Below are positions 25,436 through 35,250 of a stretch of DNA of 64,000 nucleotides, piece by piece. Source of the stretch: Tepidisphaeraceae bacterium (GTDB lineage Bacteria > Planctomycetota > Phycisphaerae > Tepidisphaerales > Tepidisphaeraceae); NCBI GenBank assembly GCA_035998445.1, contig DASYHQ010000023.1, positions 62,001 to 126,000 on the forward strand, given 5' to 3'. The position numbers and the translations under genes are program-made. How positions within the stretch are numbered: position 1 is the stretch's first letter; each line of letters starts with the position of its first letter. The notes under the pieces are model-generated. The model did not search any database and was not told the origin of the DNA. It saw nothing but the letters and a program-made list of their open reading frames with translations.

Positions 25436-25693
25436 GTGCAGGTCCTTGTCTTCATCCTCACCCTGGCCGCCGTTGTTGCGGTGTTTCGAGTGATCGTGAC
25501 GGCTTGGCCCGACGTTGCCCGCCGACTTGCGCAACTGCCCACCCTTGGGCTCCAGCGACTGCAAGTTTTCGCGAACACGCCCGTTGCACAGTCAAGGCCG
25601 CTGACCGTTCTGGCCAGCATTCGACCTTGTCGAGCTCCGCCCACACTCCGGCTACGGCCAGTCCGTCTCGATCGTTTTAGCGATTTACGCTGA
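25436..25693 (+). CDS. Possible small membrane protein
   Basis: Eighty-five residues from GTG 25436 with GGAG 7 bases upstream. The first 30 residues make a convincing transmembrane helix (VLVFILTLAAVVAVFRVIVT) followed by AWPDVARRL. The second half (RPLTVLASIRPCRAPP onward) looks like chance translation. It may be a real short gene with a frameshift or an overlong frame. It lies 130 bases before rny. Confidence 0.35.
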   Translation: MQVLVFILTLAAVVAVFRVIVTAWPDVARRLAQLPTLGLQRLQVFANTPVAQSRPLTVLASIRPCRAPPTLRLRPVRLDRFSDLR

Positions 25694-25823
25694 AGCGGTC
25701 CGAGGTCGATGCTGCGCCGACCGAGCCGTCGTCACCCCACCTTTCCCCGATCCGCAAGAGACGTAACGTGCTGCGCGCAATGGCCATATGGGCCGCGCGC
25801 GAGCCCGATGGGGAATTGACATC

Positions 25824-27377
25824 ATGGAATGGTTCATCGGTGGTTTGATCGGCGCGGTTCTTGGCGCCGGAGCGTTATTCGGGTTCCTGGTTTTCACGGC
25901 CAACAACATCGTCCGCCGGGCGAAGGAAGAATCGCAGCGCCTGAAGGACGCCGCCGTCCGCGAGGGTGAGACGCGTGCAAAGGAGACCGAACTCACCGCC
26001 CGTCAGGACGCGCTGAAGCGCAAGGAACAGTCGGAAAAGGAACTGGAGTCGGAACGCAACGAGCTGAAGGCCCTGGAACAACGGCTGACCAAGCGCGAGG
26101 ACACGCTGGATCGCAAGCTCGATACGCTGTCGATGAAGGAGCGCAACCTCACCGATCTGGAAGGTCGCCTCGCCGGCCGCGAGAAGGTGCTGGTTCAGAA
26201 GGAGACCGACCTGACGACCGTGCTGAAAGAGCAGCGGGACCGGCTGTTGCAGATGACCGGCATGTCCCCCGAGCAGGCCCGCGAGATGCTGCTGCGGCGC
26301 ATCGAGGACGAGTGCAAGCAGGAGGCCGGCGAGATCATCCAGAAGGCCACCGAGCACGCGCAGGAAGAGGCCAAGGAAAAGAGCCGGCAGATCATCATCC
26401 AAGCCATCCAGCGCTACGCCGCCGAGCAGACCAGCGACCACACGGTGAGCACGGTCGTCATTCCGTCCGACGACATGAAGGGCCGCGTGATCGGCCGCGA
26501 AGGGCGCAACATCCGCTCGTTCGAGAAGGCGACCGGCGTCGACGTGATCATCGACGACACGCCGGGCCTGGTGGTCGTCAGCTGCTTCGATCCCGTCCGT
26601 CGTGAGGTGGCGCGCATCAGCCTTGAAAAGCTGGTGCAGGATGGCCGCATTCACCCGGCCCGCATCGAGGAGATCGTCGCCAGCACCAACAAGGAGATGG
26701 ACGACGAGCTGATCCGCATCGGCAAGGAAGCGGTGCAGGAAGCGAATTTGCCGAACATCGCCAAACCGATCATTCCCATGCTGGGCCGGCTGGGCTACCG
26801 CACGAGCTATGGGCAGAACGTGCTGAAGCATAGCCTCGAAGTGGCCTACCTCGCGCAGGTGATGGCCAGCGAGCTGGGCCTTGACGGCGTGCTCGCCCGC
26901 CGATGCGGGTTGCTGCACGACATTGGTAAAGCGATGGACCATGAAACCGAAGGCGGTCACCCGCAGATCGGCATGGAGTTTTTGCGCAAGTTCAACGAGA
27001 GCGAGGCCGTGCTGAACGCGACGATCGGCCACCACGGCGACGTGCCGGCGACCACGCCGTACACCCCGATCATCATGGCCGCCGACGCCATCAGCGCCAG
27101 CCGCCCGGGCGCGCGGCGCGAGTCGCTCGAGCGCTACATCAAGCGCCTGCAGGACCTGGAAGGCATTGCGCTCGAGTTCGAGGGCGTCCGGCAGGCCTAC
27201 GCCATTCAGGCCGGCCGCGAGGTGCGCGTGATCGTCGACGCCAAGCTGGTCGACGACCGCGTGAGCGCCAAGCTCGCCCGCGACATCGCCAAGAAGATCG
27301 AGAGCGAGATGCAGTACCCCGGCGAGATCAAGGTCACGCTGATCCGCGAGCTGCGCAGCGTGGAGTACGCTCGGTGA
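25824..27377 (+). CDS. rny: Ribonuclease Y
   Basis: Membrane-anchored endoribonuclease that starts mRNA decay, 517 residues. N-terminal transmembrane helix ([20 protein letters not shown]), long charged coiled coil (about residues 30-190), KH RNA-binding domain ([20 protein letters not shown]), then HD domain with [12 protein letters not shown] and [14 protein letters not shown] supplying the metal ligands, and the usual C-terminal end ([20 protein letters not shown]). ATG 25824 gives the standard membrane anchor. A terminator follows at 27410. Confidence 0.97.
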   Translation: MEWFIGGLIGAVLGAGALFGFLVFTANNIVRRAKEESQRLKDAAVREGETRAKETELTARQDALKRKEQSEKELESERNELKALEQRLTKREDTLDRKLDTLSMKERNLTDLEGRLAGREKVLVQKETDLTTVLKEQRDRLLQMTGMSPEQAREMLLRRIEDECKQEAGEIIQKATEHAQEEAKEKSRQIIIQAIQRYAAEQTSDHTVSTVVIPSDDMKGRVIGREGRNIRSFEKATGVDVIIDDTPGLVVVSCFDPVRREVARISLEKLVQDGRIHPARIEEIVASTNKEMDDELIRIGKEAVQEANLPNIAKPIIPMLGRLGYRTSYGQNVLKHSLEVAYLAQVMASELGLDGVLARRCGLLHDIGKAMDHETEGGHPQIGMEFLRKFNESEAVLNATIGHHGDVPATTPYTPIIMAADAISASRPGARRESLERYIKRLQDLEGIALEFEGVRQAYAIQAGREVRVIVDAKLVDDRVSAKLARDIAKKIESEMQYPGEIKVTLIRELRSVEYAR

Positions 27378-27409
27378 GGCGCTAGCTACCAACGCATCCA
27401 AACATCTAA

Positions 27410-27447
27410 AGCGGGACAGGCAATCGCGTCTGTCCCGCTCTTTTTTG
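27410..27447 (+). terminator. Rho-independent terminator of rny
   Basis: AGCGGGACAG and CTGTCCCGCT form a perfect 10-bp stem around 10 bases, followed by CTTTTTTG. Confidence 0.92.
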
Positions 27448-27519
27448 CTAAGGGAAAGCGTAGGCCAACCGCTCCGTCAGTGGCCCGTTCGTTGCTCTGC
27501 CATTGGATGGAGGCAACGC

Positions 27520-29172
27520 ATGGTGCGCACGAAGAGCGGTGTGGATGAGATTCGTAGGATCGCCCGTGAAAAGTTTGGATTCGAATCGCTGCGACACGGG
27601 CAGGAAGACGTGATCAAGCTTGTTCTAGAAGGGCGGGACGTGCTGTCGATCATGCCGACCGGGTCGGGGAAGAGCGCCGTCTACCAGATCGCCGGGCTGT
27701 TGATCGATGGGCCGACGGTGGTCATCTCGCCGTTGATTGCGCTGCAGAAGGACCAAGTCGAGTCGATCGAAGAAAAGGACGTCGCCGAGGCGGCGGTCGT
27801 CAATTCCACCGTGCGCGTCGGCGAGCGCCGCGAGGCATTTGCGATGCTTCGCGAGGGGGAACTGGAATACCTCTTCCTGGCCCCCGAACAGCTGGCCAAT
27901 CCCGACACCATGGCGCATCTGAAGGCCAACCCGCCATCGCTGTTGGTGGTGGACGAGGCGCACTGCGTGAGCGAATGGGGGCACGACTTCCGTCCTGAGT
28001 ATGGCCGCATCGGCAAGTTGATCGAGGCGCTCGATCGGCGGCCGGTCATCCTCGCCTTAACCGCGACGGCGGCGCCGAACGTGCGCGAGCAGATCCTCGA
28101 CCGGCTCGACATGCGCGACGCTCGCACGATCGTCTGGGGTTTTGATCGGCCGAATATTCATCTGTCCGTCGAGCATTGTCCGGATCTGGAGACGAAGCGG
28201 CGCATCGTTGCCGACCGCGTGAAGGACCTGCCCAAGCCGGGCCTCGTGTACGTCGGCACGCACGCGCACGCCGAGGAGATCGCCGAGGACCTGCGCAAGG
28301 AGAACATCGCTGTCGACGCGTACCACGGCGGACTGAAGAAGGCCGAGCGCGAGGCCGTGCAGGACCGCTACATGAACCGCGGCAGCCAGGTGATCGTCGC
28401 CACCAACGCGTTCGGCATGGGCGTGGACAAGGCTGACGTGCGTTTCGTGGTGCACTACGACGTGCCGGAATCGATCGACAGCTACTTCCAGGAGATCGGC
28501 CGCGCCGGTCGCGATGGTGAACCGGCGACGGCGATCCTGCTCTATCGCCCGGAAGACATCGGCAGCCGCAAGGGACAGACGGCCGGTGGGAAGCTTTCTG
28601 AAGACCAGGCGCAGCAGGTCGCCGACGCGATCGCCGCCAACGGAAAGAAGCCGATCGACCTCGAGCAACTGCACGAGCAGACCGACGTGCCCGCCTCCAA
28701 GGTGGAGGCGGCGGTGCACCGGTTGGAAGAGTTAGGCGTGGTAGCGATCGACGAGGACGGCGACGTCGCTGCCGCGGCGTCGAAAAAGAAACTCGAAGCC
28801 GCCGGTGAACAGGCTGCCGCGGCGCATGAAGCGCACCGACAGTATCGCCTGGGTCGCCTGGAGATCATGAAGGACTACGCCGAGACCGGCGAGTGCCGAC
28901 GGCAGTACCTGCTGCGCTACTTCGGTGAAAACCTGCCCGAGCCGTGCGGCCACTGCGACAACTGCGAGGAAGGCGTGGTCGCCGAGCACCAACGACAGGC
29001 GGCGACGCACCCGTTCGGCATCAAGTCGCGCGTGCTGCACAAGAAGTGGGGCGAGGGCACCGTGATGCGCTACGAGGACGACAAGATCGTCATCCTGTTC
29101 GACAAAGAAGGCTACAAGAGCGTCGTCACGCAGTTTGTCATTGATAACGACCTGCTGAAGTCGCAGGGATGA
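27520..29172 (+). CDS. recQ: ATP-dependent DNA helicase RecQ
   Basis: 3'-5' DNA helicase, 550 residues. Motifs: FGFESLRHGQEDVI (motif 0), MPTGSGKSAVYQ (I), LLVVDEAHCVSEWGHDFRPE (II with aromatic loop), ALTATAAPNVR (III), VATNAFGMGVDKADVRFVVH (V), FQEIGRAGRDG (VI). Zinc-binding Cys cluster: CRRQYLL ... CGHCDNC. Instead of an HRDC domain it ends with a Tudor-like module (SRVLHKKWGEGTVMRYEDDK onward) similar to the C-terminal domain of PcrA/UvrD. ATG 27520 has GGAGG 6 bases upstream. Confidence 0.93.
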   Translation: MVRTKSGVDEIRRIAREKFGFESLRHGQEDVIKLVLEGRDVLSIMPTGSGKSAVYQIAGLLIDGPTVVISPLIALQKDQVESIEEKDVAEAAVVNSTVRVGERREAFAMLREGELEYLFLAPEQLANPDTMAHLKANPPSLLVVDEAHCVSEWGHDFRPEYGRIGKLIEALDRRPVILALTATAAPNVREQILDRLDMRDARTIVWGFDRPNIHLSVEHCPDLETKRRIVADRVKDLPKPGLVYVGTHAHAEEIAEDLRKENIAVDAYHGGLKKAEREAVQDRYMNRGSQVIVATNAFGMGVDKADVRFVVHYDVPESIDSYFQEIGRAGRDGEPATAILLYRPEDIGSRKGQTAGGKLSEDQAQQVADAIAANGKKPIDLEQLHEQTDVPASKVEAAVHRLEELGVVAIDEDGDVAAAASKKKLEAAGEQAAAAHEAHRQYRLGRLEIMKDYAETGECRRQYLLRYFGENLPEPCGHCDNCEEGVVAEHQRQAATHPFGIKSRVLHKKWGEGTVMRYEDDKIVILFDKEGYKSVVTQFVIDNDLLKSQG

Positions 29173-29307
29173 ACAGTCGCTGCCTGATGCCTGGTCGTCG
29201 GAGCGCCAAATGCACGCGTCGCCCAAAGATGCGAACTGCACGGCTGCTGCAGCCCCTAATGGCCCGCGGTTTGCGAGCTGTACCGCGGACATTTAACGGA
29301 GGTTCGA

Positions 29308-29430
29308 ATGAACGAATTACGTACACTTCCCGAACGTGCCGGCGCAATCGGAATTGCTTTCCTCGTTTGGCTTTTCGGCGGTGGCTTGGGTCTGGCGCTT
29401 ATCGTCTTCCTGGTCTTGAAGATGCTGTAG
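29308..29430 (+). CDS. Forty-residue single-pass membrane protein
   Basis: MNELRTLPERAGAIGIAFLV continues with a Gly-rich hydrophobic stretch (WLFGGGLGLALIVFLVLKML) and stops at 29430. GGAGG lies 6 bases before ATG 29308, a strong site. One transmembrane helix with glycine pairs; no family recognised. It lies alone between recQ and comEC. Confidence 0.6.
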   Translation: MNELRTLPERAGAIGIAFLVWLFGGGLGLALIVFLVLKML

Positions 29431-29583
29431 CACCGGCGAACGCAGCAAAGGCCAAGATCATTCTCCGCCCTCTCCCGAATCATCGAGGGGAGGGCCGCTG
29501 CTTTGGCATCCCCTCAACTGGCCCTGGCGAATTAACGCGACTTCGTGCAAGCAGGCTCTGCCGCATGGTAGGCTGTCGCGTGC

Positions 29584-32112
29584 ATGGAGCCATCCGCAGC
29601 CGATCGAACTTGGGCCGACGCGTTGCGCCGTCGCCCGGCGGTGTTGGTGGCGGTCGCGCTCATGGCCGGCATCGCATGCCATGCAAGGCTGCCGCACCAG
29701 CCGTTGTTGTGGATCACGGCAACTCTCCTGTTCCTCGCGACAAGTTGGCGATGGGTGCGACAGCCCACGGCCGCTGCGCTGTTGCTCGCAGCGGTGTTTT
29801 CTGCCGGCGCGGCGCTCGCGCAGTTCCGCGCGTTCTACTGGACCATCTCTGACATCGCACTCTACACGTCGGAACAGCAGCGGCTGGCGCAATTGGAGCT
29901 GCGCATCATCGACCCGCCACGCATTCTCGTCGGCCCGCCGACCGCCATGCGGCCCATTCCACCGAAGCAGGTAACGCGGGCGCAGGTGCTTCGCGTGAAG
30001 ACGTGGGACGGCTGGCGCGATACCACCGGCGGCGCGCTCGTGCAGATCGAGGAACCGCACCCGCGCCTGCACGTCGGCCAGACCGTCCGCGTGCTGGGCC
30101 GCCTGCAACGCCCAGCGCCGGCGGCCAATCCGGGGCAGTTCGATTGGGCCGACTACTACCGCCAGCAGCGCATCCTTACCTCCATCACCATCCCACGCGC
30201 CAGCAACATCGCGATTATCGATGAAGGATCGCCCTCGCTGCTCGACCGGTTGCGCGCCAGCGTGCGCGAACTGCTGGCCGCCGGTTTCACGCCGTCGCAG
30301 TCGATCGACCACGCGCTGCTGCGCGCGTTGCTCGTGGGCGACCCCGATCCGGAACTGCGTGACATCCAAGACCAATTCAAACGCACCGGCACCAGCCATC
30401 ACCTGTCGATCAGCGGCCTGCACGTCGCCGTGCTCGGCGGGTTCGTCTTCCTGATCTGTCGGCTCGCGCGACTGCGCCCGCGCACGACGGCGACGGTCAC
30501 GCTCGCGTTTGTCGTGCTCTACGGCATCGTCGCGCTGCCGTCGCCACCGGTGGTGCGGTCGGTGCTGCTGTGCGCGATGTTCGCCGCCGGCCTGCTCAGC
30601 GGGCGCAGCGTGGATGCGGTGCAGCTGCTGTCGATCACCGCGATCGTCATGCTGATCTATCATCCCTTGGACCTGTTCACGCCCGGCTTTCAACTCAGCT
30701 TCGGCACCGTGCTGGGACTGTTCCTGCTGACGCCGGCGTTCACGAAGCTGATGCAGAGCTTTCGCGACCGCGACCTGATGCTGGCGCCCAAGCAACCTGG
30801 CCGCATAGCAGCGGCAGGGCGGTGGGCCGACAGCCAGATGTTCGCGGCCATCGTGACGGGCATCGTCGCGTGGCTGGTCAGCATGCCGCTGATCGCGTGG
30901 CACTTCGGGCAAGTCAACCCATGGGCGATCGTTGGCAGCATCGCGCTGGCGCTGCCGGTCTTCGCGGCGCTCATCTGCGGCTTGTTGAAGGTCGTGTTGA
31001 CGATCGCCTGGCCCGGCGCCGCTGAAGTGTGGGCCACAATCGCGGCGTGGCCGATCGCGCTGATGCGCCAGATGCTGACGTGGCTCGATGCGATGCCCGG
31101 TGCCAGTGTGCCGCTTCCCGCACCGCCGCCGTATTTGCTGGCGTTGTGTTACACGTTGCTGCTGGCGTCGGTCTTCCTGCGGGCGCGATCCGGACTGCGA
31201 TGGACGCTGATTACGCTGGCGATCGTCTCGTACCTCGCCATCCTCGCGCTGCCCGTGCGGCAGGCGGTGATGCAGCGCGTCGCAGCGGGCGACGACCTGC
31301 GCGTTACGCTGCTCTACGTGGGCGCCGGCCAATGTGCTGTCATTGAACCGCCCGGCGGGCGCACGATGGTGGTGGATGCAGGTAGTACCTCGCTATCCGA
31401 TTTGTGGCGCAAGTGCCTCGGCCCGTTCCTGCACGCGGCCGGCAAGACGTCGCTCGACACCGTCCTCATCACCCACGGCGACGCCGACCATACCAGCGCG
31501 GTCGCGGACGTCGTCAGCGTGTACGGTGTGCGCGAGGTGCTGGCCGGGGCGTATCTTGCGCCCAACGCCGTTGGAGATTCCGCGGCCGAGGGGGTGCTGG
31601 CGTCGTTGGATGATCTGGACCGCCCGCCGCGCATCGTGTCGCCGGGCGATGTGTTGCCGCTCGGGCGGCAGACGCGCGTCGAGATCCTCTGGCCGCGCGA
31701 GGGCATGGCATTACAGGACAACGACAGCGGCGTTGTAATGAAGCTGTCGCACGCCGGCCGGACGATCCTGTTCCCCGCCGACATCGAGGACGCCGCGATG
31801 GCGGAACTGCTGAAGCAGCCGGCGTCGCTGAAGGCCGACGTGCTGATCGCCGCCCATCATGGCAGCAGCGAGAAACTGACGGCCGCGTTCGTGACGGCGG
31901 TCGACCCGAGCGCGATCCTCAGCAGTAACGACCGCACGCTGACGCACAAGCAAAGAACGTTCGAAACGCTCATCGGTGATCGGCCGCTGTACCGCACGCA
32001 CCACTGCGGCGCGATCACGGTAACGATCGGCGGCGACGGTTCGCTGCGCGTCGAGCCGTTTCAACAGACCGGCGCCGCGCCACCAGCGCTCACGCTGCCG
32101 GCGATTCGATAG
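29584..32112 (+). CDS. comEC: ComEC/Rec2 DNA uptake channel
   Basis: Inner-membrane protein of 842 residues thought to carry single-stranded DNA into the cytoplasm. N-terminal membrane helices and an OB-like extracellular segment (residues about 80-210) are followed by the Competence domain (FKRTGTSHHLSISGLHVAVL, near residue 265). The C-terminal metallo-beta-lactamase domain has LITHGDADHTSAVADVV and IAAHHGSSEK metal-ligand motifs. All three parts expected of full-length ComEC are present. No other competence gene is nearby. Confidence 0.93.
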   Translation: MEPSAADRTWADALRRRPAVLVAVALMAGIACHARLPHQPLLWITATLLFLATSWRWVRQPTAAALLLAAVFSAGAALAQFRAFYWTISDIALYTSEQQRLAQLELRIIDPPRILVGPPTAMRPIPPKQVTRAQVLRVKTWDGWRDTTGGALVQIEEPHPRLHVGQTVRVLGRLQRPAPAANPGQFDWADYYRQQRILTSITIPRASNIAIIDEGSPSLLDRLRASVRELLAAGFTPSQSIDHALLRALLVGDPDPELRDIQDQFKRTGTSHHLSISGLHVAVLGGFVFLICRLARLRPRTTATVTLAFVVLYGIVALPSPPVVRSVLLCAMFAAGLLSGRSVDAVQLLSITAIVMLIYHPLDLFTPGFQLSFGTVLGLFLLTPAFTKLMQSFRDRDLMLAPKQPGRIAAAGRWADSQMFAAIVTGIVAWLVSMPLIAWHFGQVNPWAIVGSIALALPVFAALICGLLKVVLTIAWPGAAEVWATIAAWPIALMRQMLTWLDAMPGASVPLPAPPPYLLALCYTLLLASVFLRARSGLRWTLITLAIVSYLAILALPVRQAVMQRVAAGDDLRVTLLYVGAGQCAVIEPPGGRTMVVDAGSTSLSDLWRKCLGPFLHAAGKTSLDTVLITHGDADHTSAVADVVSVYGVREVLAGAYLAPNAVGDSAAEGVLASLDDLDRPPRIVSPGDVLPLGRQTRVEILWPREGMALQDNDSGVVMKLSHAGRTILFPADIEDAAMAELLKQPASLKADVLIAAHHGSSEKLTAAFVTAVDPSAILSSNDRTLTHKQRTFETLIGDRPLYRTHHCGAITVTIGGDGSLRVEPFQQTGAAPPALTLPAIR

Positions 32113-32121
32113 GCAGGTCCG

Positions 32122-32260
32122 ACCGTGGCATGGGCGTCTCGCCCTTGCATGTGGACTGAATGAGCGAGTGAATTAGTGGCCGCCCGCTTCCATCGCGCAG
32201 CAGCAACTAATTCAATCTCTCGTCTTCATCACGAGCATGGGCGAGACGCCCATGCCACGG
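32122..32260. repeat. Palindromic repeat, family F2 (copy 2)
   Basis: Arms 32122-32148 and 32235-32260 (core GGCATGGGCGTCTCGCCC; one substitution in the left arm, CCCTTGC for CCCATGC). The 86-base interior has its own stem (GAATTAGT / ACTAATTC). It lies between converging comEC and cstA. Confidence 0.85.
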
Positions 32261-32277
32261 CCGGAACGGCCGTCCCT

Positions 32278-34446
32278 CTACTCAGCCCTCACCTCTGGCC
32301 TGCCCCAGATCCGTCGCGCCGCGGAGACGAGGACGATCGCGGTGCAGGTGAGCATGATGACGATCAGCGTCGTCTGCAGCGCGCTGTTGAACAGGATCGT
32401 CCCATTTCGGGTGCCGGCGGCCTTGGACATTTGCGTCATGAATCCGTTCACCTGCGCGTGGCCCAGCACGAAGGCGGCCGTGGTGGTGGTCGTCAGCACG
32501 AGCAGCATCGGGCAGATCGTTACCCAGAGGTAGCGGCGCTTGCCGATGTTGGCCAGATAAGCGCTGAGGATCGCCAGCGCGATGACGGCCAGCATCTGGT
32601 TGGCCACGCCAAACATGCCCCAGATGGTGGCGAAGTTGTCGCTGCCGAGGAAGTAGGCCCAGCCGCAGACCATTAGCGCCGTGGCGATCACGGCGCTGGG
32701 CCACCAGTCGGTCTGGCCGAACTTCGGGTGGATCAGTTTCCCGCCGATCTCCTGAATCAGGAACCGGCCGACGCGCGTGCCGGTGTCGATCGTGGTCAGG
32801 ATGAACAGGGCCTCGAACATGATCGCGAAGTGGTACCAGTACTTCCAAAGCCCCTCGACGAACGCCTGGCTGCCGCCCGCGACCTTCTGGGCGATGCCGT
32901 CGAAAATGTGGGCCATGCCGACCGCCAGCGTGACCGCGCCACCCGTGCGGCCGCGCAGCGCTTCCTGGGTGCGCTCTTCATAGACGTTGAGGTGGTCGAC
33001 GTCGGCGCCGATCTCGACGAACCGGTCGTGGTACTGCGGCACCATGCCCAGGTCGGTGTTCATCGCGTAATAGTCGCCCACCGGCAGCGTGGCGGCGGCG
33101 ATCATCGCGACCACGCCGACCGTGCCTTCGATCAGCATCGCGCCGTAACCGATCGGGCGGGCGTGGCTCTCCTGCTTGATCATCTTCGGCGTGGTGCCGC
33201 TGCTCACCAGCGCGTGGAAGCCGCTGATCGCGCCGCACATGATCGTGATGAACAGGAACGGGAAGATCGCCCCCTTCACGGTTGGGCCGCCGTTGAAGAA
33301 CATCGTGTTGAACGCCGGCGCTTTCAGTTCGGGGTTGGCGATGAAGACGCCGAGGATGAGCGCGATGATCGTGCCGACCTTCAGGAAACTGGAAAGATAA
33401 TCGCGCGGGCAGAGCAGCACCCACACCGGCAGCACGCTGGCGACGAAGCCGTAGCCGGCCATCGCCCAGGTCACCTGTGTATCGGTCCAATTGAACCACG
33501 GCGCAATCGGCGAGTTAGCGACGTACCCGCCCGCGACCGTCGCCACGAGCGTGAGGATCGCCCCGATGATCGACGCCTCGATCACGCGGCCCTTGCGAAT
33601 GCGATAGGTGTACAGGCCGACGAAGAGCGCGATTGGGATGGTCGCGGCGATCGTGAAGGTGCCCCAGGAGGAGCCGGGGACGAGACGGACGGCGCTCGTG
33701 GGCAGGTCGTACTGCGTGACCGTCGGTGTCGCGGCTTCCTGAAGTGGTTCGCTGGGAAAAGCGCTTTCTGGCAACCTGGGAAGCAGGCTGTGCTCGCCTG
33801 CGATTTTCAATGTGAACGCTTCCGAAATCGGCATTTCCTGGCGTTGCCCGCCGGACATCCAAGTGAGTTTTGAATTGGGCGGAACCTGATGCAGCGTGTG
33901 GTTCTCGACGCTTTGTGAGATCGTCATCCCTTGAGGCATTACGAGGCTCGACCCCGCCGGGTATCGCACCTCTTCCCCACCCAGCGCCTTCACCACCACC
34001 TTCCCCAAGCCCGCCAGCGCGATCACAAGGATAAACAGGATCGCGATCGTCGCCGCCGTTCCCGCGGCGGGGCCGACGTCGCTGAGGGCGATCTGGGCGA
34101 GACTACGGCCACCCCGCCGCATGCTGGCGGCCAGGGCAATGAAGTCCTGCACTGCGCCGGCGAGGCAGACGCCAATCACGATCCAGAGCAACCCCGGCAT
34201 GTACCCGAACTGCGCCGCCAGCACGGGCCCGATGAGTGGCCCCGCGCCACTGATGGCCGCGAAGTGGTGACCGAACAGCACCCACTTGGGCGTGGGGTGG
34301 TAGTTCTGCCCATCCTCGAACTGGTAAGCGGGGGTCTGCCGGCTGTCGTCGAGCCCCACGACCTTGAAGGCAAGGAAATTGCTGTAGTAGCGGTACGCGA
34401 TCGCCATCACACAAAGGATGCCGAGCAGCAGGGGCATGGCGTGCAT
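32278..34446 (-). CDS. cstA: Carbon starvation protein CstA (peptide/pyruvate transporter)
   Basis: Membrane transporter of about 722 residues from ATG 34446 (a TTG start at 34452 is possible). Family blocks: RYYSNFLAFKVVGLDD, FGHHFAAISGAGPLIGPVLA, GAVQDFIALAASMRRGG, FFNGGPTVKGAIFPFLFITI, GAISGFHALVSSGTTPKM and GMFGVANQMLAVIAL. CstA relatives take up peptides or pyruvate under carbon limitation. An extra soluble segment of about 100 residues (after GGEEVRYPAGS) between early helices is longer than in E. coli CstA. It is flanked by repeats F2 and F4. Confidence 0.95.
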   Translation of the reverse strand: MHAMPLLLGILCVMAIAYRYYSNFLAFKVVGLDDSRQTPAYQFEDGQNYHPTPKWVLFGHHFAAISGAGPLIGPVLAAQFGYMPGLLWIVIGVCLAGAVQDFIALAASMRRGGRSLAQIALSDVGPAAGTAATIAILFILVIALAGLGKVVVKALGGEEVRYPAGSSLVMPQGMTISQSVENHTLHQVPPNSKLTWMSGGQRQEMPISEAFTLKIAGEHSLLPRLPESAFPSEPLQEAATPTVTQYDLPTSAVRLVPGSSWGTFTIAATIPIALFVGLYTYRIRKGRVIEASIIGAILTLVATVAGGYVANSPIAPWFNWTDTQVTWAMAGYGFVASVLPVWVLLCPRDYLSSFLKVGTIIALILGVFIANPELKAPAFNTMFFNGGPTVKGAIFPFLFITIMCGAISGFHALVSSGTTPKMIKQESHARPIGYGAMLIEGTVGVVAMIAAATLPVGDYYAMNTDLGMVPQYHDRFVEIGADVDHLNVYEERTQEALRGRTGGAVTLAVGMAHIFDGIAQKVAGGSQAFVEGLWKYWYHFAIMFEALFILTTIDTGTRVGRFLIQEIGGKLIHPKFGQTDWWPSAVIATALMVCGWAYFLGSDNFATIWGMFGVANQMLAVIALAILSAYLANIGKRRYLWVTICPMLLVLTTTTTAAFVLGHAQVNGFMTQMSKAAGTRNGTILFNSALQTTLIVIMLTCTAIVLVSAARRIWGRPEVRAE

Positions 34447-34536
34447 GAACAATGGTCTCCGAAAATCGTGGCCGACTGTATGGGTCGGGGAGTGTAGCAG
34501 AATTCGGTGGGACCGCAGCGGCGGGGCCGTCTCTCT

Positions 34537-34566
34537 TCTGTAGGACAGGCATTCCTGCCTGTCTCT
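34537..34566. repeat. Short palindromic repeat, family F4 (copy 2)
   Basis: Same core as 16178-16207 (GACAGGCATTCCTGCCTGTC). A variant, GCACAGGCATTCTTGCCTGTG, follows at about 34603-34623. The gene-free stretch 34447-35450 is made mostly of such repeats. Confidence 0.8.
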
Positions 34567-34705
34567 CCCCCCGTCTTATCTCCCCCCGTATTCTCTCCTG
34601 TGGCACAGGCATTCTTGCCTGTGTCTCTTCTATCTTTGCTTTCGGATTGGGACAGGCATTCTCCTCCGGACCTATGCACTTGAGAAACTGGCCCGCTGCC
34701 GAGCC

Positions 34706-34779
34706 GTCATCCTGAGGTACTCCGAAGGATCTCCCCCCGTATTAGGTCGCAAAGAGATCCTTCGGAGTACCTCAGGATG
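34706..34779. repeat. Palindromic repeat, family F1 (copy 3)
   Basis: Arms 34706-34732 and 34755-34779 (core CCTGAGGTACTCCGAAGGAT), 22-base interior beginning CCCCCCGTATTAGG. It is nearly identical to the arms at 12867-12947. Confidence 0.85.
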
Positions 34780-35006
34780 CCGATTGCTTCGTCAAGTGCA
34801 TAAGTCCGTTCTCGTCTGTCTCTCTCTGCACTTCTCCCCATGGATTGACGAGTCGCGAAGGCGCGAAGCCGGACGCGAAGAAATGCAAAGGGCGTTGCGC
34901 CGGTTCCCCCTCAATCGCGCAGCGCGGGCGTAGAAATGGATAGCGTCTCTTTGATAACTGAATAGGACAACGCGCGGGTCAGCGCGACCGTCATCGCAAC
35001 CACTCG

Positions 35007-35036
35007 ATGGTGCAAAATGGTGCACAATGGTGCACG
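35007..35036. repeat. Three tandem 10-bp direct repeats
   Basis: ATGGTGCAAA, ATGGTGCACA and ATGGTGCACG run head to tail. Ten-base periodicity puts identical sites on one face of the helix, as in some operator arrays. It lies 415 bases before the first porin gene; a regulatory role is only a guess. Confidence 0.4.
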
Positions 35037-35220
35037 GATTCGTGTTTTGCCTACCCAGACCGCCGTCGGTACATCAGCTTGCAGAGTCTCCATCGCGATT
35101 CCTTCGTGTCTTCGCGCCTTCGCGTCTCTGCTCTGCCGATGGAAGCGCAACGGTGGCGCGAAGCGAGGCAGGCAAGACGGTCTGTCCTCCTGAAAGGGAA
35201 TACGGGGGGAGAGCGGGGGG

Positions 35221-35250
35221 AGAGACAGGCAGGAATGCCTGTCCTACAGA
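35221..35250. repeat. Short palindromic repeat, family F4 (copy 3, inverted)
   Basis: Reverse orientation of the 34537 copy, with its GGGGGAGAG flank also reversed. The two copies bracket about 650 bases that include F1 and the decamer array. No gene was found between them. Confidence 0.75.

Noticed and set aside
25875-27401. 508-codon frame opposite rny
   Set aside because: RNase Y is certain on the plus strand, including membrane anchor, KH and HD motifs.
29458-31332. 624-codon frame opposite comEC
   Set aside because: Low-complexity Arg/Gln/His-rich translation; ComEC motifs on the plus strand are convincing.
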